Assembly: GCA_003427395.1 (NCBI GenBank)
Contig: BFEA01000081.1
Location: 3,647,206-3,681,795, forward strand
Source of the DNA: Chara braunii
Taxonomy: Eukaryota > Streptophyta > Charophyceae > Charales > Characeae
Direction: 5' to 3'
DNA length: 34,590 nucleotides
Numbering within the stretch: the first letter of the stretch is position 1; each line of letters begins with the position of its first letter. The position numbers and the translations under genes are program-made. Below are positions 10,793-20,375 of the stretch, in pieces. Under the pieces are notes generated by a model. It did no database searches. It was not told where the DNA came from and saw nothing but the letters and a program-made list of their open reading frames with translations.

Positions 10793-12045
10793 TTGGTCCA
10801 CGTAGCATTAGGACCAGAGGGGGACCATTTTCTGTTAAGCCAGTTTAGGGAGAGGGAGCAGCAGCAGCAGAGGGCTAGGGACGCAGAGGCAAGCAGAGCC
10901 TTCGCAAGTGAGGCATCTACTTCAGCAGCCATGGCAACCGATGTGCAGCAAAGTTTCCCAACCAGTAGTTCAAAAACTGTTGGGGCGACGGTCTCACAGA
11001 CCCTGAGTCAGTCCGCTGGTGTCATGGCAAACCAGCAGTTAGTGCTAACTCCCGAGGAGGTCGCCATTCAGAGGGCAAGTGCTCAATAGGCACAACTACA
11101 GAAGGCATTAGATGAGATACAGACATAAATTTAAAAGATATAATGATAAGAAGAAGGAGTAGGCTGCAGTGCAACAGTGGAGGCAAGTGGACATTAGAGA
11201 GTTAGAGGGGATGAACCTGACTAATATGGATGCCGATGTGAGGATCGTGAGGACAACCCTATTAGATGTAATGAAGATGTTGGACTACCACACGTCACTC
11301 TTACAGAACATCCAACAGAGCCTGGTCATGCTGGTCGGGCGAGTTCAAGCGGCACCATCACCATTAGGGCTCGGTGCCTGGCGCGTGGTACAACCTCCTC
11401 CTTTTCTCCCACCGGTGACTGGAGTATCCCCATTTGTAGTATCTCCAACACAGACCGCTTCCTTACTGAGTATGCCTTTGATAGGCGGGTTAGCAACAGG
11501 TCCTAGTGTACAGGTTCCTGCTCAGACAATGTTATCCCAACCTACGTTGCAGATTGTCGTAACTGGGCAGCTTGCAGTCTCGCAGCCGACACAACTGTAG
11601 GGTACACAACCCAACAGCAGGTAGTGCAGGCACCAGGACAAGGACAATGGGTTCCAAAGACTGCCATTGCATTGCCTACACCCTTCTTAGGAGATAAGAG
11701 GGGTGAGGATCTTGACACTTGGTTAAGGTCAGTGCTAGTTTACGCGAAGTGCAAGTTGACCTTGCCATATGAGGAAGTGCTTGTAGCTGCCTCCTATCTA
11801 GAGGGGAGCGCAACAAGATGGTTAAGCGGCTACGTGCAACTTCAGGGGTACAGTCATGACTTCCGCACTTGGGCAATCAACCAAAAATTGGATGACTTTC
11901 TCAAGCTGGTCGAGGAAAGGTGGCATGATCCGCTGGAGGCCCAAAAGGCCACTGATGCGATTCTGACCCTGAGCTCAAGGAAGTTCAGGTCAGTAAGGAA
12001 TGCCACGGACGTTGTTGAGCGTCTGATCTGTGTACCTAGAGCGCG
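10793..12045 (+). pseudogene. Gag-like polyprotein fragment of the second LTR element
   Basis: Three consecutive pieces in different frames belong together. The first (10793-11089) is Gln- and Ala-rich, with REREQQQQRARDAEASRAF near its start. It ends at a TAG beyond which the same frame continues as a helical segment. The second (11169-11600) starts with a helical region and becomes Pro/Val/Gln-rich. The third (11624 to about 12045) resembles a Ty3/gypsy capsid domain, with TPFLGDKRGEDLDTWLRSV, ASYLEGSATRWL and FLKLVEERWHDP. A capsid domain of this type packs element RNA. The match fades after VERLICVP. The first stop fits a CAG/CAA to TAG change. The long open frame continuing to 12508 is probably fortuitous. 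Confidence 0.75.
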
Positions 12046-12769
12046 GTACAATGTGAGATGGGGCTGTTGCGCCAGGCGGGGGTGGGAGGGAGAGAACAAA
12101 GAGCCCCAAGTGACAGAGCTGTACTCGAGGGGAAGCAAGGTCATCAGTATCGATCTGCGGTCATCCGTAGACCCGGCATGCCGATCTTCCATGGAAGAGT
12201 CAGCCATACCAGACGACTGTTGTAACAGTTGTGGTTGTGCCAACCACCGGTGGGGCTTCATGACTGCCTGTGTTCACCTACACAGATTGGAGATGAAAAC
12301 CACGACACCAACGAAGAAGAGCAAAACGACGACAAGGAAGAGAAAAACAACTACGAAGAAGGCTAGAAACACTATCGTTGCAAGCAATACTATCGTTAAA
12401 CAAAGTTCCACCTTTGATGGTGCTTCTATGACGATTACAAGTCACGTCGCCGGCCCATCACACAAATTGGTGAGTAGATTGTGCCATGTACGATGCTCTG
12501 GACGGTGAATGAAGACGTGGTCTGGTGTGCTTGGTCGATCGGGGTGCACCGACTTTTGACAATACGAAGGAAAAAGTCGGTGGGATGGCAAGTTCGGGTG
12601 AAGAACGGGAGCGTCAACAAAAACCTCCCTTCCTCGATTCTGAGAGAGGGACAACCATGAGAGCGAAGGTGTGTGTGAGGAGCAGATTGCAGACTCTGAG
12701 GGCCCGGGGACGATTGGAGATAATTGTTTCCACAACGGGGTTGATGGCGTTAACACACGGGACAACACT
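12046..12769. other. Unassigned sequence after the Gag breakpoint
   Basis: The plus-strand frame shared with Gag stays open to 12508, but the composition changes sharply. A Lys/Thr-rich stretch at about 12300-12370 comes from an ACGAAGAAG-type simple repeat. I see no conserved domain on either strand. It may be the C-terminal remainder of the transposase locus to its right. Confidence 0.4.
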
Positions 12770-13039
12770 TCACGCTGCGGAAGACGAACAAAAAGTACGG
12801 AAGCAGATGGAGGACGGTGAATCGTACTGCCATGGCGAAACATGAATGCCCGACCAAACGCCTGGCGTGCTGCTTTCATACCATCCCGACAGCACTGCAT
12901 CATAGTTGGCGATGTACCTTGCACAAATGACATGCCAGTGGATCGGAACGCGTCCGCCAAACTTCCCAGCAAACTCCATGTGACTACCGTCGATGACAAG
13001 GATCGGGCAATCGTTTTCCTTTTCGAAATGGACGTTCAC
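12770..13039 (-). pseudogene. Probable Harbinger-like DDE transposase fragment
   Basis: The minus-strand frame contains CPILVIDGSHMEF near its start, then an intervening region, then AVLSGWYESSTPGVWSG. In Harbinger/PIF and ISL2EU-type nucleases a first catalytic Asp sits in a V-D-G-T/S-H motif and a second in a GWPGSxHD motif. Here the first motif is present (IDGSH), and the second is recognisable as GWYESSTPGVW, with the HD pair lost. No third acidic residue or terminal inverted repeats were found. The similarity is to motif patterns only, so this is a moderate call. A decayed host gene is an alternative. Confidence 0.4.
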
Positions 13040-14037
13040 CCTGTGGCGCCTTCCATTGGCTGTTCAAGGGAAACGTTGGTTTTGCCTTGCCTTTGGCCGT
13101 TGTCCGTTCCACTGGTAGCAGGGTCCCTCGTCAGGTACCGGTGCGGACCAACCCCATGCCCCAGACATGTGTGACAAATTTGAATTTGGCCTGTGGTGCA
13201 CACGGCCTCCCATTTTCGACCGACGGACCACACGAGTGTCCGCCCACCGTCTTCTCCGTTGGCATTGGGAGGTCTAACCCACCCCGACCTTCACATTTGG
13301 CCATCCCGCAGGACCGTTCCGACGGAAACCTGGGCTGCGGACAATGTGGAAACGACCCTTGCATCCTTTCCAGACCGACCGTGGCAGTGCTATGTGGTCT
13401 CTGAAAACATTTCCGAGGCCTTTCCAGGCCTTCGCCGCAAATCTGTTGGGTCCAACTCCGATCTTCTCTATATCATTCCAGTTTTAACGGATGTCCTGAA
13501 GGACAGCGCCCTAGTTTTTCCTGAAAAGGAAGAAGAAATAAGAGCATACTCGCAATCACAGTTTGCGGGATGTATCCAGCGTCACGTAGAGCCCAGCAGG
13601 GCTACATCTGACAGCAATTACAACTGGACTCTGCCAGAGATTAGTTGGAAAAATCCTTGTCTGAGTATGCCCTCAGGCTCTCGGGCCAAACTCGTAGCAG
13701 GCGATCCAAACTAAACAGTCCAAATCAGGCTCCTGGAGCAGTTCAAGGCAATCGACACAAAGGGCATTGCTGCACTACTCAACACACTACATGCATTTGG
13801 ACGCATTCAGGACCAGGTGCATTCAGATGAGTCCTACATTTTGAATGTATCGGGTCCATAAAGCATTCACATGCACGTTAGTGTTGTGTAGTGAGGTGAG
13901 GTCCAAAGTATCCACAATGAAAGCAAAAGAACAGTTATACGTTGTTGTCAGTCAATCTGCTAAGAAAGGTCGACAGGTAGTTGTTGTCTGCTCTCCGTGC
14001 CCCCCCCCCCCCTCTCTGTCTTAGCAACAATCGAGAA
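13040..14037. other. No supported gene; contains one U6-derived fragment
   Basis: Several short frames overlap on both strands without recognisable domains. A minus-strand U6 fragment lies at 13461-13504, and a C run lies near 14001-14012. Confidence 0.5.
13461..13504 (-). pseudogene. U6 snRNA 5' fragment
   Basis: On the minus strand the segment begins GTCCTTCAGGACATCCGTTA and continues through a GGAATGATA and GAGAAGAT equivalent. These correspond to the 5' stem-loop and the start of the central region of plant U6. The match stops just before the ACAGAGA-distal part, and only about 44 of roughly 102 bases are present. Confidence 0.65.
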
Positions 14038-14146
14038 GGGTTTGAGACATCCGTTAAAGGGATTTGAGACATTCGTTAAAGGGATTTGAGACATCCGTTA
14101 AAGGGATTTGAGACATCCGTTAAAGGGATTTGAGACGTCCGTTAAA
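14038..14146 (+). repeat. Five tandem 21-22-bp units derived from U6 5' sequence
   Basis: Units start at 14038, 14059, 14081, 14103 and 14125. The consensus is GGGATTTGAGACATCCGTTA plus AA, with one or two changes per unit. GACATCCGTTAAA resembles the U6 region just after its 5' stem-loop, and the last unit runs directly into the U6 body. Confidence 0.85.
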
Positions 14147-14222
14147 ATTGGAACAATACAGAGAAGATTAATGAGCGGGGTCCCTGTGTAAGGATGGCAT
14201 GTGTAAATCGAGAAATGGTCCC
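14128..14222 (+). pseudogene. U6 snRNA pseudogene
   Basis: After the last tandem unit the sequence continues ATTGGAACAATACAGAGAAG, the U6 segment containing the ACAGAGA box that pairs with 5' splice sites. It then follows the U6 3' part to AAATCGAGAAATGGTCC. Several substitutions and an insertion near 14171 disturb the central region, and the true 5' stem-loop is replaced by the tandem unit. No upstream sequence element or TATA box is placed as in plant U6 genes. A C run and an A-rich stretch follow (14221-14246), which could be a decayed retroposition tail. Confidence 0.8.
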
Positions 14223-15363
14223 CCCCCCAAAAAAAAATAAAAAAATCAAAGGGATTAAGGAAGAGAACAAAACCACGCATTCGAAAAGAAACCTTTATAA
14301 AAAGAAAGTAGGGGCGAGTACTACTTTGGAGTCACACTGGACTTTCAGAATAGACAACTTTAGAGACGTTTCTAGTCGGATGAATTTGGACGCTCCTGTG
14401 GTGGCTCGTATGTTTCCTAAAGTCGTGGCTTGTTTACGGGCACGACTTAGGAAGTATTGGTTTAGGGTTTAGAAGTTTCCGAAATGGAGCAAAAAAGACG
14501 ACATTGAATCTGCCAAGCCGCACTGCGGGTAACAACTAGCACAATTTTAGACCCTCGCTAAACGTTTTGCACATTCGGAAACTCAAACCATGACACAGGG
14601 GCCGTTTTGTCTTTTCTAGCCTATTTGTAACTAAAAGCAGGTCGCAGCCACAGTTTCCCCAAGAAAGTAAAAGCAACTTGGGTAGTTGTTTTCCAAAAGA
14701 AAGCAAAAAAAAAAAAAAAGAAAAGGAAGCATGATATGTAGCACAATAGGTAATTGTTTTCCAAAAGCAATAAAACCTTATAATCTACGGGACTCGCGGC
14801 GCCGGTTGTGGAGTACTTAGGGCGTCGTTAGACACTCCTATTGAAATCCTCGAGCAATAAGAAAGATTCCTAATGGCTCAAAATGAATTTGGGCTCTTCG
14901 TTCCACCTGTCCTTGGAGATGTCGCCTGATGACATTTCCTAAGACTGATGTCAGAAAAAGAAAAGAAAAAGGAAAAAAAAAATATTTGTGCTTTAGGCCT
15001 TCAACCAATAGGGTGCTGCCACGATCCAGATTCTCGGCTATAACGTCTATCTACCTGTGTGCCCTCTTCTCTCCATGAAACGTGGATTCCTTGTGCCCAA
15101 GGGACCTCGTACAAGGAAGAAATGGCTGGGGAAATTCCCGAGGAATTTCCTTACAAGTGTTTTCATTTTTTTTTTCGGACTGCATCCCCGATGATAGGTG
15201 GAACGAACAATTCCTTGGGGATTTTGCGTCCCCGAGGAGCGTCTAACGACGCCCTTAGGGGGTACTAATTAGAACACTGGGGAATAGAAATCTGATAGGG
15301 GGAAAGGAAAACCGAAAATTGAGATGATATTTTTGTAGGGGAATCGTAACTACATTCGCTTCT
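14223..15363. other. Non-coding, A-rich stretches, short repeats
   Basis: There is no gene-like frame with a recognisable domain. A motif GTTTTCCAAAAG recurs near 14689 and 14757. A perfect 9-bp inverted repeat with a 3-base spacer lies at 15130-15150 (GGAAATTCC, GGAATTTCC). A partial relative of the 242-bp repeat lies near 15255-15300. Confidence 0.5.
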
Positions 15364-15605
15364 TAATTCTTAATTAGCGTATTAGGTTTGTGAAGTAATT
15401 AGGGGATACTAATTAGATTACGCGAGTACTCGGGCATAGAAATCTGAAATTTAGTGACGATATTGGTTAGTTGGTGGGTAGTGGGGAACCTCTTGTTTAC
15501 TGAGTTAAATAGCTTTAGATGCGAATTTTGAATTTTCTCTGAACTGTGCTTGCTTTTCAATGGCTCGTTAGTAGCAGTCAGGGTTTGAGTAACCTGTGAC
15601 CCATT
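15364..15605 (+). repeat. 242-bp direct repeat, copy A
   Basis: It aligns without obvious gaps to 18236-18477, with scattered substitutions. Shared landmarks include GGTTAGTTGGTGGGTAGT and CAATGGCTCGTTAGTAGCAG. Both copies have the same orientation and length and bracket the purine-rich tract. I cannot assign it to a known element. Confidence 0.85.
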
Positions 15606-15639
15606 CAGTTTTGTTTCCTGTTAGTCCGTGGTGTCGGGC

Positions 15640-17346
15640 GAGGGCCGCGTCGATATGGAAAAGGGCGGTGATGGAAAGATGTGATGGACGAGGGAGGATC
15701 AACGCAGGAGGAGGGAGGAGGAAGAGGGAGAAAGACATTTGAGGCATGTGGCACGTGTGCGCTTAGAGCAGGAAGGGTGAGAGAAAGAGGGAGGATGAAG
15801 AGGGAGAAGCATGTTTGGGCCGATCGAAACAAAGGAGGCAGCATGAGGAGCAACGAGGATGAGGAGGAACAACGAAAAAGAGGAGGAGCGAGGGGACTAT
15901 GAGAATGAAGGAAAGAGGAGGAGGATGAAACAAAAGGAGAAAGAGGGACGAAAAGGAGGAGGACGATAAGCATGAGAGATGACGAAAATTCATGGAGGAG
16001 GGGAGAGGATGTAGGGAGGAGGTTGCTAGGGGGAGGAGGACATCGCGCAAAGGGGAGGAGGATGTCAGAACGAGGGGGATGAGGAGGTCGCACAAGGAGG
16101 AGGAGGTTGTGCGAGGGGAAAGCGGACGTCGCGACAAGGAGGAGGAGGAGGTCGGAAGAGAGGTGGGAGGAGGTCATGCGAGGGGGAAGCGAACATCACG
16201 ATAAGGAGGAGGAGGTCATGCGAGGGGGATGAGGAGGTGGGTGGAGGGCGCATGAGGGGGAGGAGGTCGCACAACGATTAGGAGGACGTTGTGTGAGGGG
16301 GAGTAACAGGTCGAGCAAGGGAGAGGTCAGAAGAGGGGGAGGAAGTCGTACGAGGGGGAGAAGGGGGGCGCGCGAGGGGTAGGAGGAGGTCACCCGAGGG
16401 GTAGGAGGAGGTCGCACGAGGGGAAGGAGGAGGAGGAGGTCGTGCGAGGGGGATGAGGAGGTGGGTGGAAGACGCGTGAGGGGGAGGAGGTCGCACACGT
16501 ATTAGGAGGACGTTGTGTGAGGGAGAGGAAGAGGTCGAGCAAGGGAGAGGTCAGAAGAGGGGGAGGAAGTTGCTCCAGGGGGAGAAGGGGGGCGCGTGAG
16601 GGGTAGGAGGAGGTCGCGCAAGGGGTAGGAGGAGGTCGCGCGAGGGGGAGGAGGAGGTTGGAAGACGATGTGTGAGGGGGAGGAGCGGGTCGCACAAGGA
16701 TGAGCAGGAGGTCGCAAGAGGGGGAGGAGCCTAGGAGGAGGTCGCACAAGGGAGAGGAGGAGGTCGAAAGAGGGGGAGGAGTGGGTCGTGCAAGGGGGAG
16801 GAGAAGGTAGTGCGAGGGAGAGGAGCAGGTCGCACGAGGAGGACGAGAGGTTGCAGGAGGTCGTGGGGAGGTCGGAAGGGAGGTGGAAGGAGGTCGCGTG
16901 AGTGGGATGAGGAGGTCGAAAGAGGACACGTGAGAGGTGAGGAGGAGATCGTGCAAGGAGGAGGAGGAGCTGGAGGAGGTCAAAAAAGAGGTGGGAGAAC
17001 GTCGCGTGACGGGGAGGAGGTCGAAAGACGATGTGCAAGGGGGAAAAACAGGACAAAGGGAGGAGGTCCCGTGAAGGGGAGGAGGAAGTCGAGCAAAGGG
17101 GAGGAGGAGGTCCGAAGAGGGGGAGGAGTGGGTTGTGCACGGGGGAGGAGGAGGTCATGGGAGGGGTAGGGGCAGGTCACACGCTGGGATGAAAGGTTGC
17201 AGGAGGTCGTGCGGTAGGGGGAGGAGGAGATCACACGAGTGGGAGGGGGAGGTCGCGCTAGGGGGAGGAGTTTGCGCGAGTGGGAGGAGGGGGCCACGAG
17301 GGAGGACGAGGAGGTCGCGCTAGGGAGAAAAGCTCGCACAAGGGGA
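15640..17346 (+). repeat. Purine-rich minisatellite tract
   Basis: For about 1.7 kb the plus strand is mostly A and G. It is built of degenerate units such as GAGGGGGAGGAGGAGGTCG with short YCGYRC interruptions at about 20-30-bp spacing. The long Pro/Ser-rich minus-strand frames and Arg/Gly-rich plus-strand frames here are products of this bias, not genes. Confidence 0.85.
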
Positions 17347-17354
17347 AGGAAGTA

Positions 17355-17372
17355 TGTGCGTGCGCGCGCGCG

Positions 17373-17452
<80 letters not shown>
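17355..17452 (+). repeat. (CG)n followed by (GA)n microsatellite
   Basis: An alternating CG run (about 17362-17388) joins directly to a GA run reaching the assembly gap. The first can form Z-DNA and the second a triplex, which explains poor assembly here. Confidence 0.95.
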
Positions 17453-17807
17453 NNNNNNNNNNNNNNNNNNNNNNNNNNNNNNNNNNNNNNNNNNNNNNNN
17501 NNNNNNNNNNNNNNNNNNNNNNNNNNNNNNNNNNNNNNNNNNNNNNNNNNNNNNNNNNNNNNNNNNNNNNNNNNNNNNNNNNNNNNNNNNNNNNNNNNNN
17601 NNNNNNNNNNNNNNNNNNNNNNNNNNNNNNNNNNNNNNNNNNNNNNNNNNNNNNNNNNNNNNNNNNNNNNNNNNNNNNNNNNNNNNNNNNNNNNNNNNNN
17701 NNNNNNNNNNNNNNNNNNNNNNNNNNNNNNNNNNNNNNNNNNNNNNNNNNNNNNNNNNNNNNNNNNNNNNNNNNNNNNNNNNNNNNNNNNNNNNNNNNNN
17801 NNNNNNN
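17453..17807. other. Assembly gap, 355 N
   Basis: Sequence is unknown. It is flanked on both sides by GA repeat, so the gap is probably mostly GA repeat of uncertain length. Confidence 0.95.

Positions 17808-17846
<39 letters not shown>
17808..17846 (+). repeat. (GA)n microsatellite right of the gap
   Basis: It continues the GA repeat seen left of the gap, then changes to unique sequence. Confidence 0.95.
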
Positions 17847-17849
<3 letters not shown>

Positions 17850-17945
17850 CTGGCATATCTTCCTCCAAATGTTGAAAAGATGCCATCGGCCTTTTTTGGG
17901 GCGGTGGTAATCTGCCAAATACGGTAAATACCCCCGTAAGTTGAG

Positions 17946-18225
17946 ATGAATTTCAAAATGTCCCTGAAAGATGTCGGTACAGTGGAATGGCCTTTTCGGC
18001 TGACATCTTTGTGTTATGCCCCTGTCAGCCGCGTGTGCAAATTCGCAATGTCAGCCTCCCAGTTTGGGCCTTGGCCTTTTGCAATTGCACCTACGAAAAG
18101 TTGGCAACTACCGGGGCATTTTGCAAAGTTGGACGGTGTCCGATAGGGGTACATTGCAAAGATGGGGTCCAATGATGTCCGGGGTGTTTCGCAAAATGTT
18201 TTTGTCATCGTCCTTCGCTGCGGCA
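17946..18225. repeat. Degenerate GGGGCAT minisatellite, left block
   Basis: Units of about 32-36 bases centre on GGGGCATTTTGCAAAGTTGG-like sequence (18113, 18148, 18180). At the left end the reverse complement appears instead (TTCAAAATGTCCCTG at 17953; ATGCCCCTG at 18016). The block therefore changes orientation internally and could fold back on itself. Confidence 0.6.
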
Positions 18226-18235
18226 GGCCCACTTG

Positions 18236-18477
18236 TAATTCTTAATTGGCGTATTAGGATTGTGGAGTATTTCGGGGATACTAATTAGATTATGCGAGTA
18301 CTGGGGCATAGAAATCTGAAATTTGGTGACGATATTGGTTAGTTGGTGGGTAGTAGGGAGCCTCTTGTTTACTTAGTTAAATAGCTCCAGATGCGAATTT
18401 TGAATTTTCTCTAATCCGTGCTTGCTTTTCAATGGCTCGTTAGTAGCAGTTAGGGTTTGAGTAACCTGTGATTCATT
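18236..18477 (+). repeat. 242-bp direct repeat, copy B
   Basis: This is the second copy of 15364-15605. It splits the GGGGCAT minisatellite, with units on both sides. Confidence 0.85.
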
Positions 18478-18729
18478 TGTCGGCTGCAGTCGCGGATGGG
18501 ATTGGTCGGAAGTGCTTTTCCCAGCCCTGTATGGCTGGGGCTTATATGTAAGGGACGCTGGACCGTTTTCTGGCATACAATGGAATGGTCACCTTCTTGT
18601 TAAAAAAAGAACAAAAAGAACAAAAAAAAGAAGTAAAATGTCCCTTAGACGTCCATTTGTTTGCGGTATGTCGTGCTCCTCTGACAACGATTGAAGTTTC
18701 TGAAAAACCCCTAGAGTCGTTTGGGCCTG

Positions 18730-18985
18730 AAATATGTTCAATATGCCCCTACCGGTACCGGTTCCAAATTTCCAGTATGGCCCGGTAGCTCCCCTCCCAG
18801 GGCCAGGGGAACGGCCGTGAGTGCCACCAATGGCCACAGGGGCATGCTGGAAAGTTGCACCCCACACTGACAGGGGCCTGCAGGAAAGTCGGCCATCCGA
18901 GGGGCATACCACAAAATAAATGGAAGTCAGAGGGGCATACGGCAACTAGATGGAAGTCGGAGGGGCATTTCAAAAATTCCTCCCC
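18730..18985 (+). repeat. Degenerate GGGGCAT minisatellite, right block
   Basis: Units near 18838, 18870, 18899, 18931 and 18960 read GGGGCATxxxxxAAA followed by TGGAAGTCGGA-like sequence, with a period of about 30-33 bases. They are related to the left block at 17946-18225. Confidence 0.65.
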
Positions 18986-19812
18986 CCCCAAAAGGAAGCA
19001 TGATTACATCTAACAGTATCATGTCTGACAGGTCCTGAATGAATGCGTCCTTACATAAGCTGGCCCCATGAGACCTACTGATCTCATACGATGCTGCAGC
19101 AACTGTTGTCAGGGACGCTCACAACCGTTTCCCACTGGCAAAGAGGATAATTGTAGTAACTGTCTGAACGTGGACGTGTTTGTGGACAGGTGCAAAAATT
19201 TGTGATTGGTCTACTTCTCTGCATCTCTGTGTGGAACACGTCCAGATTCAGACTCTTATTCCAATCCTCTTCGCCAGTGGGATCTGGCCCTTAGCCTTTA
19301 ATTGATTTCATTTCGTTAAAAAAAAACAAAGAGAATGAATTTGTCCGTATGTTCTCTCTGAAGGTGTGCAGATTTACAGGGGTGGGTGTGTTATTAAGCC
19401 CTAATAAGAAAGGCCCTAGATATAAATTTAATGAACCATCAAGCTCAGCAACAATATTACAACACAGCAACAATGTTACAAGATTCCACCTCATCAGTAT
19501 TCAAAACAAATCATCATGTAACTGTCTTTTTTTTTTCTTTTTTTTTTCCTTACTTTCCCTTGGGTCCTTTCTTGGGGGAGAGGTGGAGTGGTGGTGGTTC
19601 TGGGCGGGGGCCGCTGGTAGTTTGCTCTGCCGGGTGTGTAACTTCTTTTTTTTTTTTGGAGGGGGGGGGTGGGCTCTGATCTCCGGTGGAGAGGGACAAC
19701 CCGACTGACCCCTGTTGGCCGCGTTGTGTACTGCCTTGGGCACTCGGCCCTGTTATAAAAGAGAGAAGTTAACCGAAAAAAGAAGAAAAAACAGAAAAAA
19801 TCATCATGATAC

Positions 19813-19814
<2 letters not shown>
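18986..19814. other. Non-coding, simple T/G-rich runs
   Basis: No supported gene. Short T runs (19528-19548, 19645-19657) and G runs are present. Open frames here consist largely of those runs. Confidence 0.5.
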
Positions 19815-19858
<44 letters not shown>

Positions 19859-20231
19859 TCTCTTTGTATTATATTCTCAACGAAAATATGAATCGAGGCC
19901 GGGGACCTCACAATTCAACCTGGAGTTATCCTGGCAGCATCAGCGGGTTTGGCTTATGTAAAACAATTCCTACACTGAGACACTGTGACTGAAAAGAAAC
20001 TTCACTTCAAAGCACTCGGGATCAGACTAGGCTGTCCTAAGCACAGGTTACACTGATGAATTGCTAACTTGGGCCCGGCCCTGCATGAGGAGGGCTTTTC
20101 GATACCAATTGCTCCAACTACCTCAAGCTACTATCCGCTCTACAAACCAAGGAAGAGGCAACACTGAGGGGTTGTGAATAGAGGTCGGAGTGATGAGGTC
20201 AGATGGAGAGGTGCGGGATAACAGTGAGGAG

Positions 20232-20235
<4 letters not shown>
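19815..20235 (-). mobile_element. 5'-truncated LINE 3' end with poly(A) tail
   Basis: On the minus strand the sequence ends in a run of 41 A (19815-19855 on the plus strand is T). The upstream part aligns with the 3' UTR of the larger LINE at about 22700-22930. Shared blocks include GCTGTCCTAAGCAC, CTGATGAATT and GAGGAGGGC in the same order. Severe 5' truncation and a poly(A) tail are typical of LINE insertions. A further A-tract with an N (20236-20306 on the plus strand is T) shows a neighbouring or nested tail. Confidence 0.7.
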
Positions 20236-20271
<36 letters not shown>

Positions 20272-20375
20272 CNCTAAGGCCTTTTTTTTTTTTTTTTTTT
20301 TTTTTTAATTGCTCCAATCTATTCGTGGGGAGCATCACGTGCTGGGAACCGGGCCCAGTGTCCCTTATAATGGAA
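20236..20375 (-). mobile_element. Second short poly(A)-ended retrocopy, interrupted by N
   Basis: T runs at 20236-20271 and 20282-20306 surround an N at 20273. On the minus strand, GGGCCCGGTTCCC and TTGGAGCAATT lead into the A tract. TTGGAGCAATT also occurs on the minus strand near 20110-20120, so this may be a related retrocopy or a misassembled duplicate. Confidence 0.4.

Larger units (their letters stand above)
9494..12045 (+). mobile_element. Second LTR retrotransposon, rightward, 5' part only
   Basis: A primer binding site at 9497 is followed by a leader of about 1.3 kb and a Gag-like coding region (10793 to about 12045). Similarity to Gag then stops in mid-domain, and no zinc knuckle, protease, RT or 3' LTR follows. 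The copy is therefore truncated or was cut by a later rearrangement. The capsid-type Gag suggests Ty3/gypsy. Confidence 0.7.

Noticed and set aside
12442-12999. 185-codon minus-strand frame
   Set aside because: It overlaps the better supported IDGSH frame in another register and has no recognisable motif; it could at most be the frameshifted continuation.
13193-13714. 173-codon plus-strand frame
   Set aside because: It contains the antisense of the U6 fragment (giving IIPVLTDV, as in two other U6 copies), so that part is not protein-coding.
15605-17158. Long Pro/Ser-rich (minus) and Arg/Gly-rich (plus) open frames
   Set aside because: They come from the purine/pyrimidine strand bias of the minisatellite; several frames are open at once and no domain is present.
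16980-17956. Open frames of (ER)n, (LS)n and runs of X
   Set aside because: They are translations of GA repeats and the N gap.
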